From Actinomycetota bacterium (GTDB lineage: Bacteria; Actinomycetota; Acidimicrobiia; Acidimicrobiales; Ilumatobacteraceae): a DNA stretch of 6,386 bases. Below the pieces are notes generated by a model, which ran no database searches, was not told where the DNA came from, and was given only the letters and a program-made list of their open reading frames with translations. Every line of letters starts with the position of its first letter. The stretch's first letter is position 1. Positions 1-6,386 of the stretch are shown here, piece after piece. A program made the position numbers and the translations under genes. The stretch covers positions 1-6,386 of the forward strand of contig WLKU01000080.1 of the NCBI GenBank assembly GCA_009701105.1, read 5' to 3'.

Positions 1-1151
1 TCGAAACCAACGTCTGCTGCTCGTTTTTGAATTTTGGTGGCGTATTGCAGCGAGGGCCCAGACTTGGCCACGCCAGTAAATGTAGAACTTGCAGCGCCAT
101 CAACCGATTTTTTCTCTGCGCGCTTCACTTCATCCCACGTCTGCACCACATCGTCTGCGCTGTTTGCTACAACATCCCCAAACACGTGTGGGTGTCGACG
201 TACGAGTTTGTCGTGGATTGATCGCGCTACATCGGCCATGCTGAAGCGACCCTGCAGTTCGGCGATGGTGGCATGAAATTCAACTTGGTAGAGCAAGTCG
301 CCGAGTTCTTCAATCAACGCTTCGTCGGTTGCTGGGTCGTTCGTATCGAGCGCTTCGATGGCATCAACTACTTCATATGTTTCTTCGATCAGATGTTTAA
401 TCAGCGAGTCGTGGGTTTGCTCGCGATCCCATGGGCACTGCTCGCGCAATGTGCGGGCCAATTGATGTAGTCGAGCGAGTTCGCCCGCCACTGGCTCGGC
501 CATCTGTGGAATGTACAAAGTAGTGAGGTGATCTGCTGGCAACACGCGATCAAGTTCTTGCCATGTGGTGTGCTCGACACGTTGATCGGGGAGACCGAGA
601 TGATGCAACAACACAACTGGCTCGCTGCCGTTTGCGGATTCGTGCGACAACTTGACATCAGACAGCACCCAATCGGCGTGCACCTGAGCGACAAGTAGCG
701 GACCGCGTTCGCCAGATGCTTCGAGTGCAAATCGATGTCCATCAATCAGACGTACGCCGGCATTGACGGGATCGATACCGAGGGCATCCCAAGCAAGATC
801 CAAAAAACTTAAAGCGGGTAGTACTTGCACCTCAACTCGCGCGTCGGCACGCAATTGCGCCACGCTTGACTCGAGAATGAGTGGTGAACCTGGCACTGCA
901 TACAGCACCTCGCCGTGTTCGATAGCAGCCGCAACAACCGCTTCGGTGATCGCGCTATACACATCCTCAAATGTTGGAAGTGTGTCGTATAGCGAGTCAA
1001 AACTTGTTGCTTTGGGCATCAAGTCGGCATTTGGGTGACGCTTGGTGCGCACAAACTGTACGACGATGCGTTCGATTGCTTCGAGTGTTGCCTGCGTGAC
1101 GGTATTGCGTGGCCCTGGGCCAAGGCCCACAATCACAACACGCGCGGTCAT
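1..1151 (-). CDS. mazG: YabN-like tetrapyrrole methylase/MazG fusion protein (3' end beyond window)
   Basis: Two-domain protein; 383 codons are visible and the frame is open at the left edge, so the C-terminus is missing. Residues about 4-220 resemble the SAM-dependent tetrapyrrole methylase fold: a glycine-rich first loop GLGPGP (9-14), then RTKRHP and VPGSP. These are hallmarks of the Bacillus YabN N-terminal domain, whose substrate is unknown to me. Residues from about 230 form a MazG domain, which hydrolyses NTPs to NMP and pyrophosphate and is thought to remove aberrant nucleotides. It opens with CPWDREQTH (239-247), carries the metal-binding pattern E256-E257-x2-E260 and E282-x2-D285, and continues with KLVRRHPHVFG (315-325). 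The last visible residues fit the usual KIQKRAADVGF block, so about one MazG half-domain is missing. ATG at 1151 is the first possible usual start after an in-frame TAA, which is the stop of the upstream parvulin gene 21 bp away. No Shine-Dalgarno motif is visible. The family call is firm; the methylase reaction is not known. Confidence 0.93.
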   Translation of the reverse strand, partial: MTARVVIVGLGPGPRNTVTQATLEAIERIVVQFVRTKRHPNADLMPKATSFDSLYDTLPTFEDVYSAITEAVVAAAIEHGEVLYAVPGSPLILESSVAQLRADARVEVQVLPALSFLDLAWDALGIDPVNAGVRLIDGHRFALEASGERGPLLVAQVHADWVLSDVKLSHESANGSEPVVLLHHLGLPDQRVEHTTWQELDRVLPADHLTTLYIPQMAEPVAGELARLHQLARTLREQCPWDREQTHDSLIKHLIEETYEVVDAIEALDTNDPATDEALIEELGDLLYQVEFHATIAELQGRFSMADVARSIHDKLVRRHPHVFGDVVANSADDVVQTWDEVKRAEKKSVDGAASSTFTGVAKSGPSLQYATKIQKRAADVGF

Positions 1152-1172
1152 GACTGGTGAATCTTGACCGAT

Positions 1173-2114
1173 TTAGTTGGCGACGATTTTGTTGGTGGCC
1201 GCATCAAAGTGACCGTACTGCGAACCAACGGTGACCGTGCTCGTGGCAAGTAACCCGACAACCAGCATTTGTCCTGGTGTTTTGGCCAGTAGTGCGTTGA
1301 GGGACAAGGTGATGTCTGCGTATGGGCGGGCCAAGATGACGTGGTAGCCAAAGCTGCTCTTGACTGGGCCGGTTGGAACACCAGGTTTTGCGAGCAATGC
1401 GCCTGCAGTGAAGCCAGCATCGAACTGCGCCTGATAATCGCTGAGCAACAAGCAGTCGCCATCGGCACTTCCGAGCACGCCACCTGTTTCGCCAGCGTTT
1501 GGCTCGATCGAATACTCACCTGCAAGCTTTTTGAAGTCTCCACCATCGTTGAGCAGTTTCAAGACTTTGTCGGCGGTTGCTGATTCTTTGACGAGGATGT
1601 GCTGCACACACATTGCACCAAGTGAAGCCGGCGCTTTTTCGTACATTGTCGCAACTTCTTTTTCTGCTGGTGCCTTAATGCGAGCGAGCGCCAAGTCTTC
1701 TGAGTTCATCGACAAAATGAGATCTTTTAAGTCTGGTCCTAACGCATCAAAGTTTGGATCCTCTTGCATCTGGGCGAGCACAGCATCTTTGTCAGCTTGC
1801 GTGACTGCTTCGTTGTATTGCTTGACAATCTGGCTTGTTGCAACACCTCGCAACATTGCACCGAGTACTGAACGGGCAACATCTCCTGTGGCCTGACCAT
1901 TTTCGAGAGTGATTTGCTTGGCATCTGCTAATTGAAGAATTGTTTTTTCAAACTTGTCAACAGATACACCGTCACCATTGAGCGAGAGGGCTTCGTTTGC
2001 AGAAGATGAAGATCCGCAACTTGTGGCAACAAGGACAAGCGAAACAAGCATCGCTGCGAGTGCAGTTGGGCGACGGAAACGGCTGGTTTGCGGGGTGTTT
2101 GCGGGGATTGACAT
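1173..2114 (-). CDS. Parvulin-type peptidyl-prolyl cis-trans isomerase lipoprotein (SurA/PrsA-like)
   Basis: Predicted lipid-anchored foldase of 313 residues acting outside the cytoplasmic membrane, catalysing cis-trans isomerisation of prolyl bonds in exported proteins. The N-terminus has basic residues (R12, R14, R15), a hydrophobic stretch and a lipobox V-A-T-S-C with C33 as lipidation site, then a Gly/Ser-rich linker. Residues about 50-165 are probably helical, like the chaperone part of SurA. The parvulin domain covers about 168-262: QHILVK with H172, GGDFKKLAGEYS, a GETGGVLG turn, and FGYHVI with H258. Both conserved parvulin histidines are present, so activity is plausible. The C-terminal strand-like tail (VTVGSQYGHFD) resembles that of related actinobacterial lipoproteins. 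Two further cysteines, C169 and C221, could pair. ATG at 2114 lies 10 bp after the mfd stop. An ATG at 2165 would overlap mfd by 41 bp and put 17 extra residues before the signal peptide, so it is less likely. The exact clients are unknown. Confidence 0.9.
   Translation of the reverse strand: MSIPANTPQTSRFRRPTALAAMLVSLVLVATSCGSSSSANEALSLNGDGVSVDKFEKTILQLADAKQITLENGQATGDVARSVLGAMLRGVATSQIVKQYNEAVTQADKDAVLAQMQEDPNFDALGPDLKDLILSMNSEDLALARIKAPAEKEVATMYEKAPASLGAMCVQHILVKESATADKVLKLLNDGGDFKKLAGEYSIEPNAGETGGVLGSADGDCLLLSDYQAQFDAGFTAGALLAKPGVPTGPVKSSFGYHVILARPYADITLSLNALLAKTPGQMLVVGLLATSTVTVGSQYGHFDAATNKIVAN
2019..2114 (-). other. Lipoprotein signal peptide of the parvulin gene
   Basis: Codons 1-32 encode a type II signal peptide: a basic patch RFRR (12-15), a hydrophobic core ALAAMLVSLVLVA, and T-S just before the modified Cys at codon 33 (2016-2018). 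The residue at -3 is Ala rather than the more typical Leu, but the sequence still fits the broad lipobox pattern. The mature protein begins C-G-S-S-S-S, a common flexible tether. Cleavage and lipidation are inferred, not shown. Confidence 0.85.
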
Positions 2115-2124
2115 CTGGTAGAGC

Positions 2125-5100
2125 CTAGTTGGCTGGCTCGACGAGTTCTTGGAGGAAACCAACAAGAAATGTGACAGTTACATCGTCGTCGACCTTTGGA
2201 TTAGTTGTACGTGGCAATGTGATGACGAGTTGTTTGATTTTTTCGTTCCAATCTGGGCTTTTGGCGATGCGTTGCAAGCGCATAACTTCGCTTGCCTTGA
2301 GCGAGATCGGCAACATGCGCGCACGTCCATCTGCGACAACCAATTCGCGCAAACCAAGTCGATGACATTCTGCGCGCAATAGACCCACATTGATCAGTGC
2401 AAGAGCGGGCTGCGGCAATGGGCCATATCGGTCGAGCCATTCGTTACGGATGTCTTCCACGTCCACGATCGAAGTGACCGATGCAAGTCGGCGGTACGCA
2501 TCCAAACGCGACTCTTCCTTGGTGACATAGTCGGTCGGCAAGAAAGCATTTGTTGGCACGTCGAGTTTGAGCTCTGGAACAACAGATGGAACTTCTTCAC
2601 CTTTCATTTCGGCAACGGCTTCTGTGACGAGTTGGCAATAAAGGTCGTAACCAACTGCCGCAATATGTCCGCTCTGAGCCTCGCCAAGCAAGTTTCCTGC
2701 ACCACGAATCTCGAGATCGCGCATTGCTATTTTGAAACCGCTGCCAAGTTCTGTTGCTTCGCCAATGGTTTTGAGTCGTTCATAAGCGTCTTCTGAGAGC
2801 ACGCGATCTCGGGGATGAAAGAGGTATGCGTATGCGCGCGAACCACTACGACCAACACGGCCGCGCAACTGATGCAACTGTCCAAGACCAAGCAAATCTG
2901 CGCGCTCAACTACCAGCGTGTTGACCGTTGGCATATCGATACCGCTCTCGATGATGGTTGTGCACACGAGCACGTCGTATTTGCCTTCCCAAAAATCGAT
3001 CACTGTCTGTTCGAGCAATGCCTCGTCCATCTGGCCGTGGGCAACAGCGATGCGTGCCTCTGGCACCAATTCGCGCAATTCGCGTGCACGGTCATCGATC
3101 GACTGCACGCGATTGTGCACCCAGAAAACTTGGCCATCGCGCAGAAGTTCGCGACGAATTGCTTCTGTTGCAACTCGCTCGTCTTGCTCTCCGACAAATG
3201 TGAGAATTGGTTGCCGGTCGGCAGGTGGAGTTTGCAATAGCGACAAGTCGCGAATACCCACAAGACTCATTTCGAGTGTGCGGGGGATTGGGGTTGCCGT
3301 CAGAGTGAGCACATCCACATTTGTTTTGAGCTGCTTCATTGCTTCTTTGTGGGTGACTCCGAAGCGTTGCTCTTCGTCCACGACTAAGAGGCCGAGGTCT
3401 TTGAACTTGATGTTGTCTTGTAACAGTCGGTGTGTGCCGATGACACAATCAATTTCTCCTGTTGCGAGTCCAGCAATAACTTTCTTGGCTTGTGCGGCAG
3501 TAAGAAATCGCGATATCACCTCGACACGAATTGGATAACCAGCAAAGCGATCACTAAATGTATTGCCGTGTTGAGAAGCGAGCAGTGTTGTGGGAACGAG
3601 GATTGCAACCTGTTTGCCATCTTGCACACACTTGAATGCGGCACGCACTGCAACTTCGGTTTTGCCAAAACCAACATCGCCGCACACAAGCCGATCCATC
3701 GGCACACTTCGTTCCATGTCTGCTTTTACAAGATCAATAGCAGTGCGCTGATCGGGTGTTTCAACAAAAGGGAATGCACTTTCCATTTCGTGTTGCCATG
3801 GAGTGTCTTGAGAAAATGCATGACCTACGGCATTAACTCGGCGCTGATAGAGCACTACGAGTTCTTGAGCGATCTCGCGCACCGCCGAGCGAACACGCTG
3901 TTTTGACCTTGCAAAGTCGCTGCCACCAAGGCGGTGCAGAGTTGGCTTTTCGCCGCCTATGTATTGACGAACTCCATCGATGTGATCGGTGGGCACATAC
4001 AACTTGTCGCCGTCTTTATAGGCGAGCAACAAATAGTCGCGCTCAGATCCGCTGATCTGCCGCTTAACCATTCCCTCATAGCGACCAACACCGTGATAGT
4101 GGTGCACCACATAGTCACCCGGTTTGAGATCTTGGAAAACTGAAACGGTGTCGCGCTTGTTTGATTTTGCGCGTGGTTGTCGGTGCATGCGCCGACGCCC
4201 CGTGAGGTCTGCTTCGGCAATGATCGACAGTTTGCAATTTGGCAGCGACATGCCGTAGTGCAACGGCGCCACAATCACTTCCACTGTCACGCCTTCTTGA
4301 GAGAAGACTTCTTTCAGTCGATCGGCAGAACCGGTACCCTCTGCAGCGATAACAATCGTCCATTTGTCGGACAACAATTGTTGAACCCGTTTGGCTGTTG
4401 CCTGCGCATCGCCAGTAATCGGGCCCCAACCAGTGGATTGCACTGAAGGGGCATCGATGGTCTCGGCTGGAAGCGACAACGAAGTGGCTCGCAACGTTGT
4501 TGTGGAGCCAAGCAGTCTGTCGATTTCGGCGTGGAGGCGAGGAAATGTTTTTTCGGCATCGCGTGCCCACGTGGATGCAAGCGCTCGAGCAAGGTCGTCT
4601 TCTTCTGCGAGCAAGGCATGTGCGCGGTCGCGCATGCGTCGAGGTTCGACCAACATCAGTTCGCAGTCATCTTGCAAAACATCGGTGAGCAGCAAATCTC
4701 TTTCAATCAACCATGGCAACCAACTTTCCATGCCATCGAAGTTGCCGCCGTCGGCCAAGCGGTCCCAATGTTCGCGTCCCCACGACTCGGTTGCAACAAG
4801 TGAGCGCGCTCGGTCCATGACTTCATCGTCAAGTTGCAATTCGCGTGCGGCGAAAATAACTGCTTCGCTGAGCGGCTCGGTAGAACGTTGATCGTTGACA
4901 TTAAACGAAGTGAGTCTGTCTACTTCGTCGCCCCATAAGTCGATGCGCACAGGAGTATTGGACGTGCTCGGGAAAATGTCGATGATCGAACCACGGCGTG
5001 CAATTTCGCCACGATGTTCGACCAGTTCTTCACGGCGATAACCGCCGTTGACAAGTTGCTTGAGCAGTTCGTCGGCATCGAGTTCGGCGCCAGGGCGAAC

Positions 5101-5511
5101 GATGATCGGTTCAAAAGTGGTGGCATTTGGGCCAAGTTTTTGCAGCAGTGCTCGCACCGAGCCAACGACAACGCGCGGACGATCGGTGCCACGCATGCGC
5201 CACAGCACTTCCATACGGCGACCCATGGTTTCGACACTTGGGCTCACGCGTTCGAATGGCAGTGTCTCCCAAGCGGGAAACAACAATGCATTTTGTGCGC
5301 CAAGAAACTGCACGAGATCGTCGTGCAATTGCTGTGCACCCGTGCCGGTGGGGGTTGCAACAATCAGTGTTGTCTTGGGTGAACGAGCACTCAATGCGCT
5401 GATGATCAGTGCGCGTGCATTTTCTGCCACGGCGAGCACTGAGTTTTTGCCGCCAATTTCGCCAAGCGCAGGCTCGTGTGCTGCGACAACAAGGAGATCG
5501 GAAAGTTGCAT
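2125..5511 (-). CDS. mfd: Transcription-repair coupling factor Mfd
   Basis: ATP-driven DNA translocase that pushes or removes RNA polymerase stalled at DNA damage and recruits UvrA to start nucleotide excision repair. At 1128 residues it is close to the E. coli protein. Modules in order: a UvrB-like N-terminal region (about 1-330) without a Walker A motif, including GYRREELVEH and RRGSIIDIFP (157-181), the part that in the family contacts UvrA; a poorly conserved linker domain; the RNA-polymerase-interacting domain from DLKPGDYVVH (461) to about 525; helicase half 1 with Walker A GDVGFGKT (611-618, K617), DEEQ box (712-715) and TLTATPIPRT (736-745); helicase half 2 with QLRGRVGRSG (881-890) and the translocation motif GAGNLLGEAQSG (937-948); and the C-terminal TRCF domain, starting near PELKLDVPTNAF (979), which in the family masks the UvrA-binding surface. 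All key motifs are intact. ATG at 5511 lies 26 bp after the pth stop with no Shine-Dalgarno motif; it gives the usual short lead before the UvrB-like part. Confidence 0.98.
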   Translation of the reverse strand: MQLSDLLVVAAHEPALGEIGGKNSVLAVAENARALIISALSARSPKTTLIVATPTGTGAQQLHDDLVQFLGAQNALLFPAWETLPFERVSPSVETMGRRMEVLWRMRGTDRPRVVVGSVRALLQKLGPNATTFEPIIVRPGAELDADELLKQLVNGGYRREELVEHRGEIARRGSIIDIFPSTSNTPVRIDLWGDEVDRLTSFNVNDQRSTEPLSEAVIFAARELQLDDEVMDRARSLVATESWGREHWDRLADGGNFDGMESWLPWLIERDLLLTDVLQDDCELMLVEPRRMRDRAHALLAEEDDLARALASTWARDAEKTFPRLHAEIDRLLGSTTTLRATSLSLPAETIDAPSVQSTGWGPITGDAQATAKRVQQLLSDKWTIVIAAEGTGSADRLKEVFSQEGVTVEVIVAPLHYGMSLPNCKLSIIAEADLTGRRRMHRQPRAKSNKRDTVSVFQDLKPGDYVVHHYHGVGRYEGMVKRQISGSERDYLLLAYKDGDKLYVPTDHIDGVRQYIGGEKPTLHRLGGSDFARSKQRVRSAVREIAQELVVLYQRRVNAVGHAFSQDTPWQHEMESAFPFVETPDQRTAIDLVKADMERSVPMDRLVCGDVGFGKTEVAVRAAFKCVQDGKQVAILVPTTLLASQHGNTFSDRFAGYPIRVEVISRFLTAAQAKKVIAGLATGEIDCVIGTHRLLQDNIKFKDLGLLVVDEEQRFGVTHKEAMKQLKTNVDVLTLTATPIPRTLEMSLVGIRDLSLLQTPPADRQPILTFVGEQDERVATEAIRRELLRDGQVFWVHNRVQSIDDRARELRELVPEARIAVAHGQMDEALLEQTVIDFWEGKYDVLVCTTIIESGIDMPTVNTLVVERADLLGLGQLHQLRGRVGRSGSRAYAYLFHPRDRVLSEDAYERLKTIGEATELGSGFKIAMRDLEIRGAGNLLGEAQSGHIAAVGYDLYCQLVTEAVAEMKGEEVPSVVPELKLDVPTNAFLPTDYVTKEESRLDAYRRLASVTSIVDVEDIRNEWLDRYGPLPQPALALINVGLLRAECHRLGLRELVVADGRARMLPISLKASEVMRLQRIAKSPDWNEKIKQLVITLPRTTNPKVDDDVTVTFLVGFLQELVEPAN

Positions 5512-5537
5512 GAAATGAGTCAGGAATTCAGCGTGGA

Positions 5538-6155
5538 CTAACGCGCGTTGATCTGTTGCATGGCAGCCTGCGCGCCTTGAAGGACGATCAGCACAACTGC
5601 TTCTGCGGCAGTTACAACTGCGATGTCGAGCACCTGGCGCTCATTTTGTGGTACTCGAGACAAAACATGATCGGCGCCTTCTTCTTTCGAACTTGGTTTG
5701 CCGACGCCGATGCGCACGCGCACAAACTCTTGAGTCTTGAGATGTGTGGAGATTGAACGAAGACCGTTGTGACCGGCCAACCCACCACCGATCTTGATGC
5801 GCACCACGCCTGGCTCAAGGTCGAGTTCGTCATGCACGATAATGATGCGAGCAGGATCGTCGACGCCGTAGCGCAATGCAAGAGGACCAACCGCGTTACC
5901 GCTGTCGTTCATGAATGTTGTTGGTGTTGCGAGCAGTAGGTGAGTGTCACCAGAATGCACTTCGGCAACAAGCGCACGATCGCGCGACGACTTGAGTGCG
6001 ACTGAATATTTTTTGGCCAACGCATCGATCACATCGAAACCGACGTTGTGCCGTGTGCCCGCATATTCACGGCCAGGATTACCGACGCCAACAATGAGTG
6101 CGTTGAAAGGAGTGCCTCGCCGCTCGGGCCGCTTATTGCGACCGAACAGCGCCAT
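5538..6155 (-). CDS. pth: Peptidyl-tRNA hydrolase (bacterial Pth family)
   Basis: Cytoplasmic esterase that cleaves peptidyl-tRNA released early from ribosomes, returning free tRNA and peptide; normally essential in bacteria. The protein has 205 residues. Conserved blocks: VGVGNPGREYAGTRHNVGF (22-40) with N26 and the catalytic H36; TFMNDSG (80-86) with N83; HDELDLEPG (108-116) with D109; GGGLAGHNGLRSI (123-135) with N130. These correspond to E. coli N10, H20, N68, D93 and N114, so the active site is complete. The first 17 residues are an additional basic stretch (GRNKRPERRG) before the first beta strand, longer than in E. coli; I recall similar leaders in other actinobacterial Pth proteins. 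ATG at 6155 follows the bL25 stop by 5 bp, all T on the coding strand, which leaves no room for a Shine-Dalgarno motif in the gap; the preceding bL25 codons hold none either. Translation is therefore probably coupled to bL25 termination. Confidence 0.97.
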   Translation of the reverse strand: MALFGRNKRPERRGTPFNALIVGVGNPGREYAGTRHNVGFDVIDALAKKYSVALKSSRDRALVAEVHSGDTHLLLATPTTFMNDSGNAVGPLALRYGVDDPARIIIVHDELDLEPGVVRIKIGGGLAGHNGLRSISTHLKTQEFVRVRIGVGKPSSKEEGADHVLSRVPQNERQVLDIAVVTAAEAVVLIVLQGAQAAMQQINAR

Positions 6156-6160
6156 AAAAA

Positions 6161-6386
6161 CTAGGAAGCGGCTGGCTTGTCGTCGCCGGCAGCAGGTGCT
6201 CCAGCGGCAGGCGCGCCAGCAGCGTCGACGACAGGTGCGACGACAGCCTTTTCGGCTTCAGCCTTGGTTGTCAGCACGGTGACGATGACGATGTCTTCGT
6301 CGAGAACCGCGGTTACACCCTTTGGCAACTTGATGTCGCCCATGCGGATGACATCGTTCATTGTCATGCTGGTGACGTCGATCAAA
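6161..6386 (-). CDS. rplY: 50S ribosomal protein bL25, CTC/TL5 type (C-terminal part only)
   Basis: Only the last 74 complete codons are present; the gene enters from the right edge in frame, so the TTG at 6385 is an internal leucine, not a start. bL25 binds 5S rRNA through its N-terminal domain, which is outside the window. What is visible is the extra C-terminal domain of the long CTC/TL5 form: LIDVTSMTMNDVIRMGDIKLP followed by KGV and the acidic DEDIVIVTVL strand, matching the family pattern of I-D-V, G-D-I and L-P-x-G-V. It ends in a low-complexity Ala/Pro/Gly tail of about 30 residues with a repeated GAPAAG, probably disordered. Location directly before pth is the common arrangement in Gram-positive bacteria and supports the call. 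Confidence 0.9.
   Translation of the reverse strand, partial: LIDVTSMTMNDVIRMGDIKLPKGVTAVLDEDIVIVTVLTTKAEAEKAVVAPVVDAAGAPAAGAPAAGDDKPAAS

Noticed and set aside
401..745. 114-codon minus-strand open frame inside the yabN/mazG region
   Set aside because: It is out of frame with the continuous methylase-MazG reading frame, which covers the whole stretch with recognisable motifs.
1148..1546. 132-codon minus-strand open frame overlapping the parvulin gene in another frame
   Set aside because: It overlaps the conserved parvulin domain, whose frame has clear motifs; this frame gives no recognisable protein.
2115..2165. Upstream ATG at 2165 for the parvulin gene, adding 17 residues and overlapping mfd by 41 bp
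   Set aside because: The extra residues would sit before an already complete signal peptide. The ATG at 2114, 10 bp after the mfd stop, gives a normal lipoprotein N-terminus.
2918..3538. 206-codon open frame on the plus strand
   Set aside because: It lies wholly antisense to the conserved helicase part of mfd; its product is Ser/Arg/Thr-rich, with no recognisable motif, as expected from reading a real gene backwards.
4785..5360. Repeated short words such as GTTGCAAC and CGATCG across the window
   Set aside because: They occur inside coding sequence at irregular spacing and are explained by common Val-Ala-Thr and Asp/Arg codons; no array or inverted-repeat structure is evident.
4391..5518. 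Plus-strand open frames of 166 and 156 codons (4391-4891 and 5048-5518)
   Set aside because: Both are antisense to the N-terminal part of mfd, of low-complexity Ser/Ala/Arg composition, and without family resemblance.
6161..6385. A complete 74-residue small gene starting at TTG 6385
   Set aside because: The frame is still open at the window edge and the residues match the C-terminal domain of long-form bL25, so this is the end of a larger gene.

Overview
The window is a compact, single-strand stretch of housekeeping genes, all transcribed on the minus strand. In transcription order (right to left) they are: the 3' end of the gene for ribosomal protein bL25 of the CTC/TL5 type; pth (peptidyl-tRNA hydrolase); mfd (transcription-repair coupling factor); a gene for a parvulin-type peptidyl-prolyl isomerase lipoprotein; and a YabN-like gene whose product joins a tetrapyrrole-methylase-fold domain to a MazG nucleotide pyrophosphohydrolase domain. 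The last gene runs off the left edge. The gaps between genes are only 5, 26, 10 and 21 bp, and no terminator-like hairpin lies between them, so this looks like one transcription unit.

The source is most likely an actinobacterium. The lipoprotein-anchored parvulin, the bL25 with an Ala/Pro-rich tail and the N-terminally extended Pth all fit. The base composition looks moderate rather than very high in GC, which would suit an Acidimicrobiia-like lineage from fresh water or the sea. That placement is inferred from protein style, without any database search.

Layout: 6161-6386, C-terminal part of bL25. 5538-6155, complete Pth with all catalytic residues. 2125-5511, complete Mfd of 1128 residues with the UvrB-like, RNA-polymerase-interacting, helicase and C-terminal TRCF modules. 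1173-2114, complete lipoprotein parvulin. 1-1151, YabN/MazG fusion lacking its C-terminus. No RNA genes, mobile elements, CRISPR arrays or notable repeats were seen, and no stretch over 300 bp lacks a gene.

The genes deal with several kinds of housekeeping: the ribosome (bL25), recycling of peptidyl-tRNA (Pth), clearing stalled RNA polymerase and recruiting repair (Mfd), folding of exported proteins (parvulin), and probably removal of aberrant nucleotides (MazG). The order bL25-pth-mfd-(x)-yabN matches the order I recall from Bacillus subtilis (ctc-spoVC-yabK-mfd-spoVT-yabM-yabN), so this is an old conserved neighbourhood rather than an accessory island. I did not find a convincing new system. 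The points most worth a second look are the parvulin lipoprotein inserted between mfd and the mazG fusion, the lack of Shine-Dalgarno motifs at every gene junction, and the poorly understood methylase-MazG fusion.
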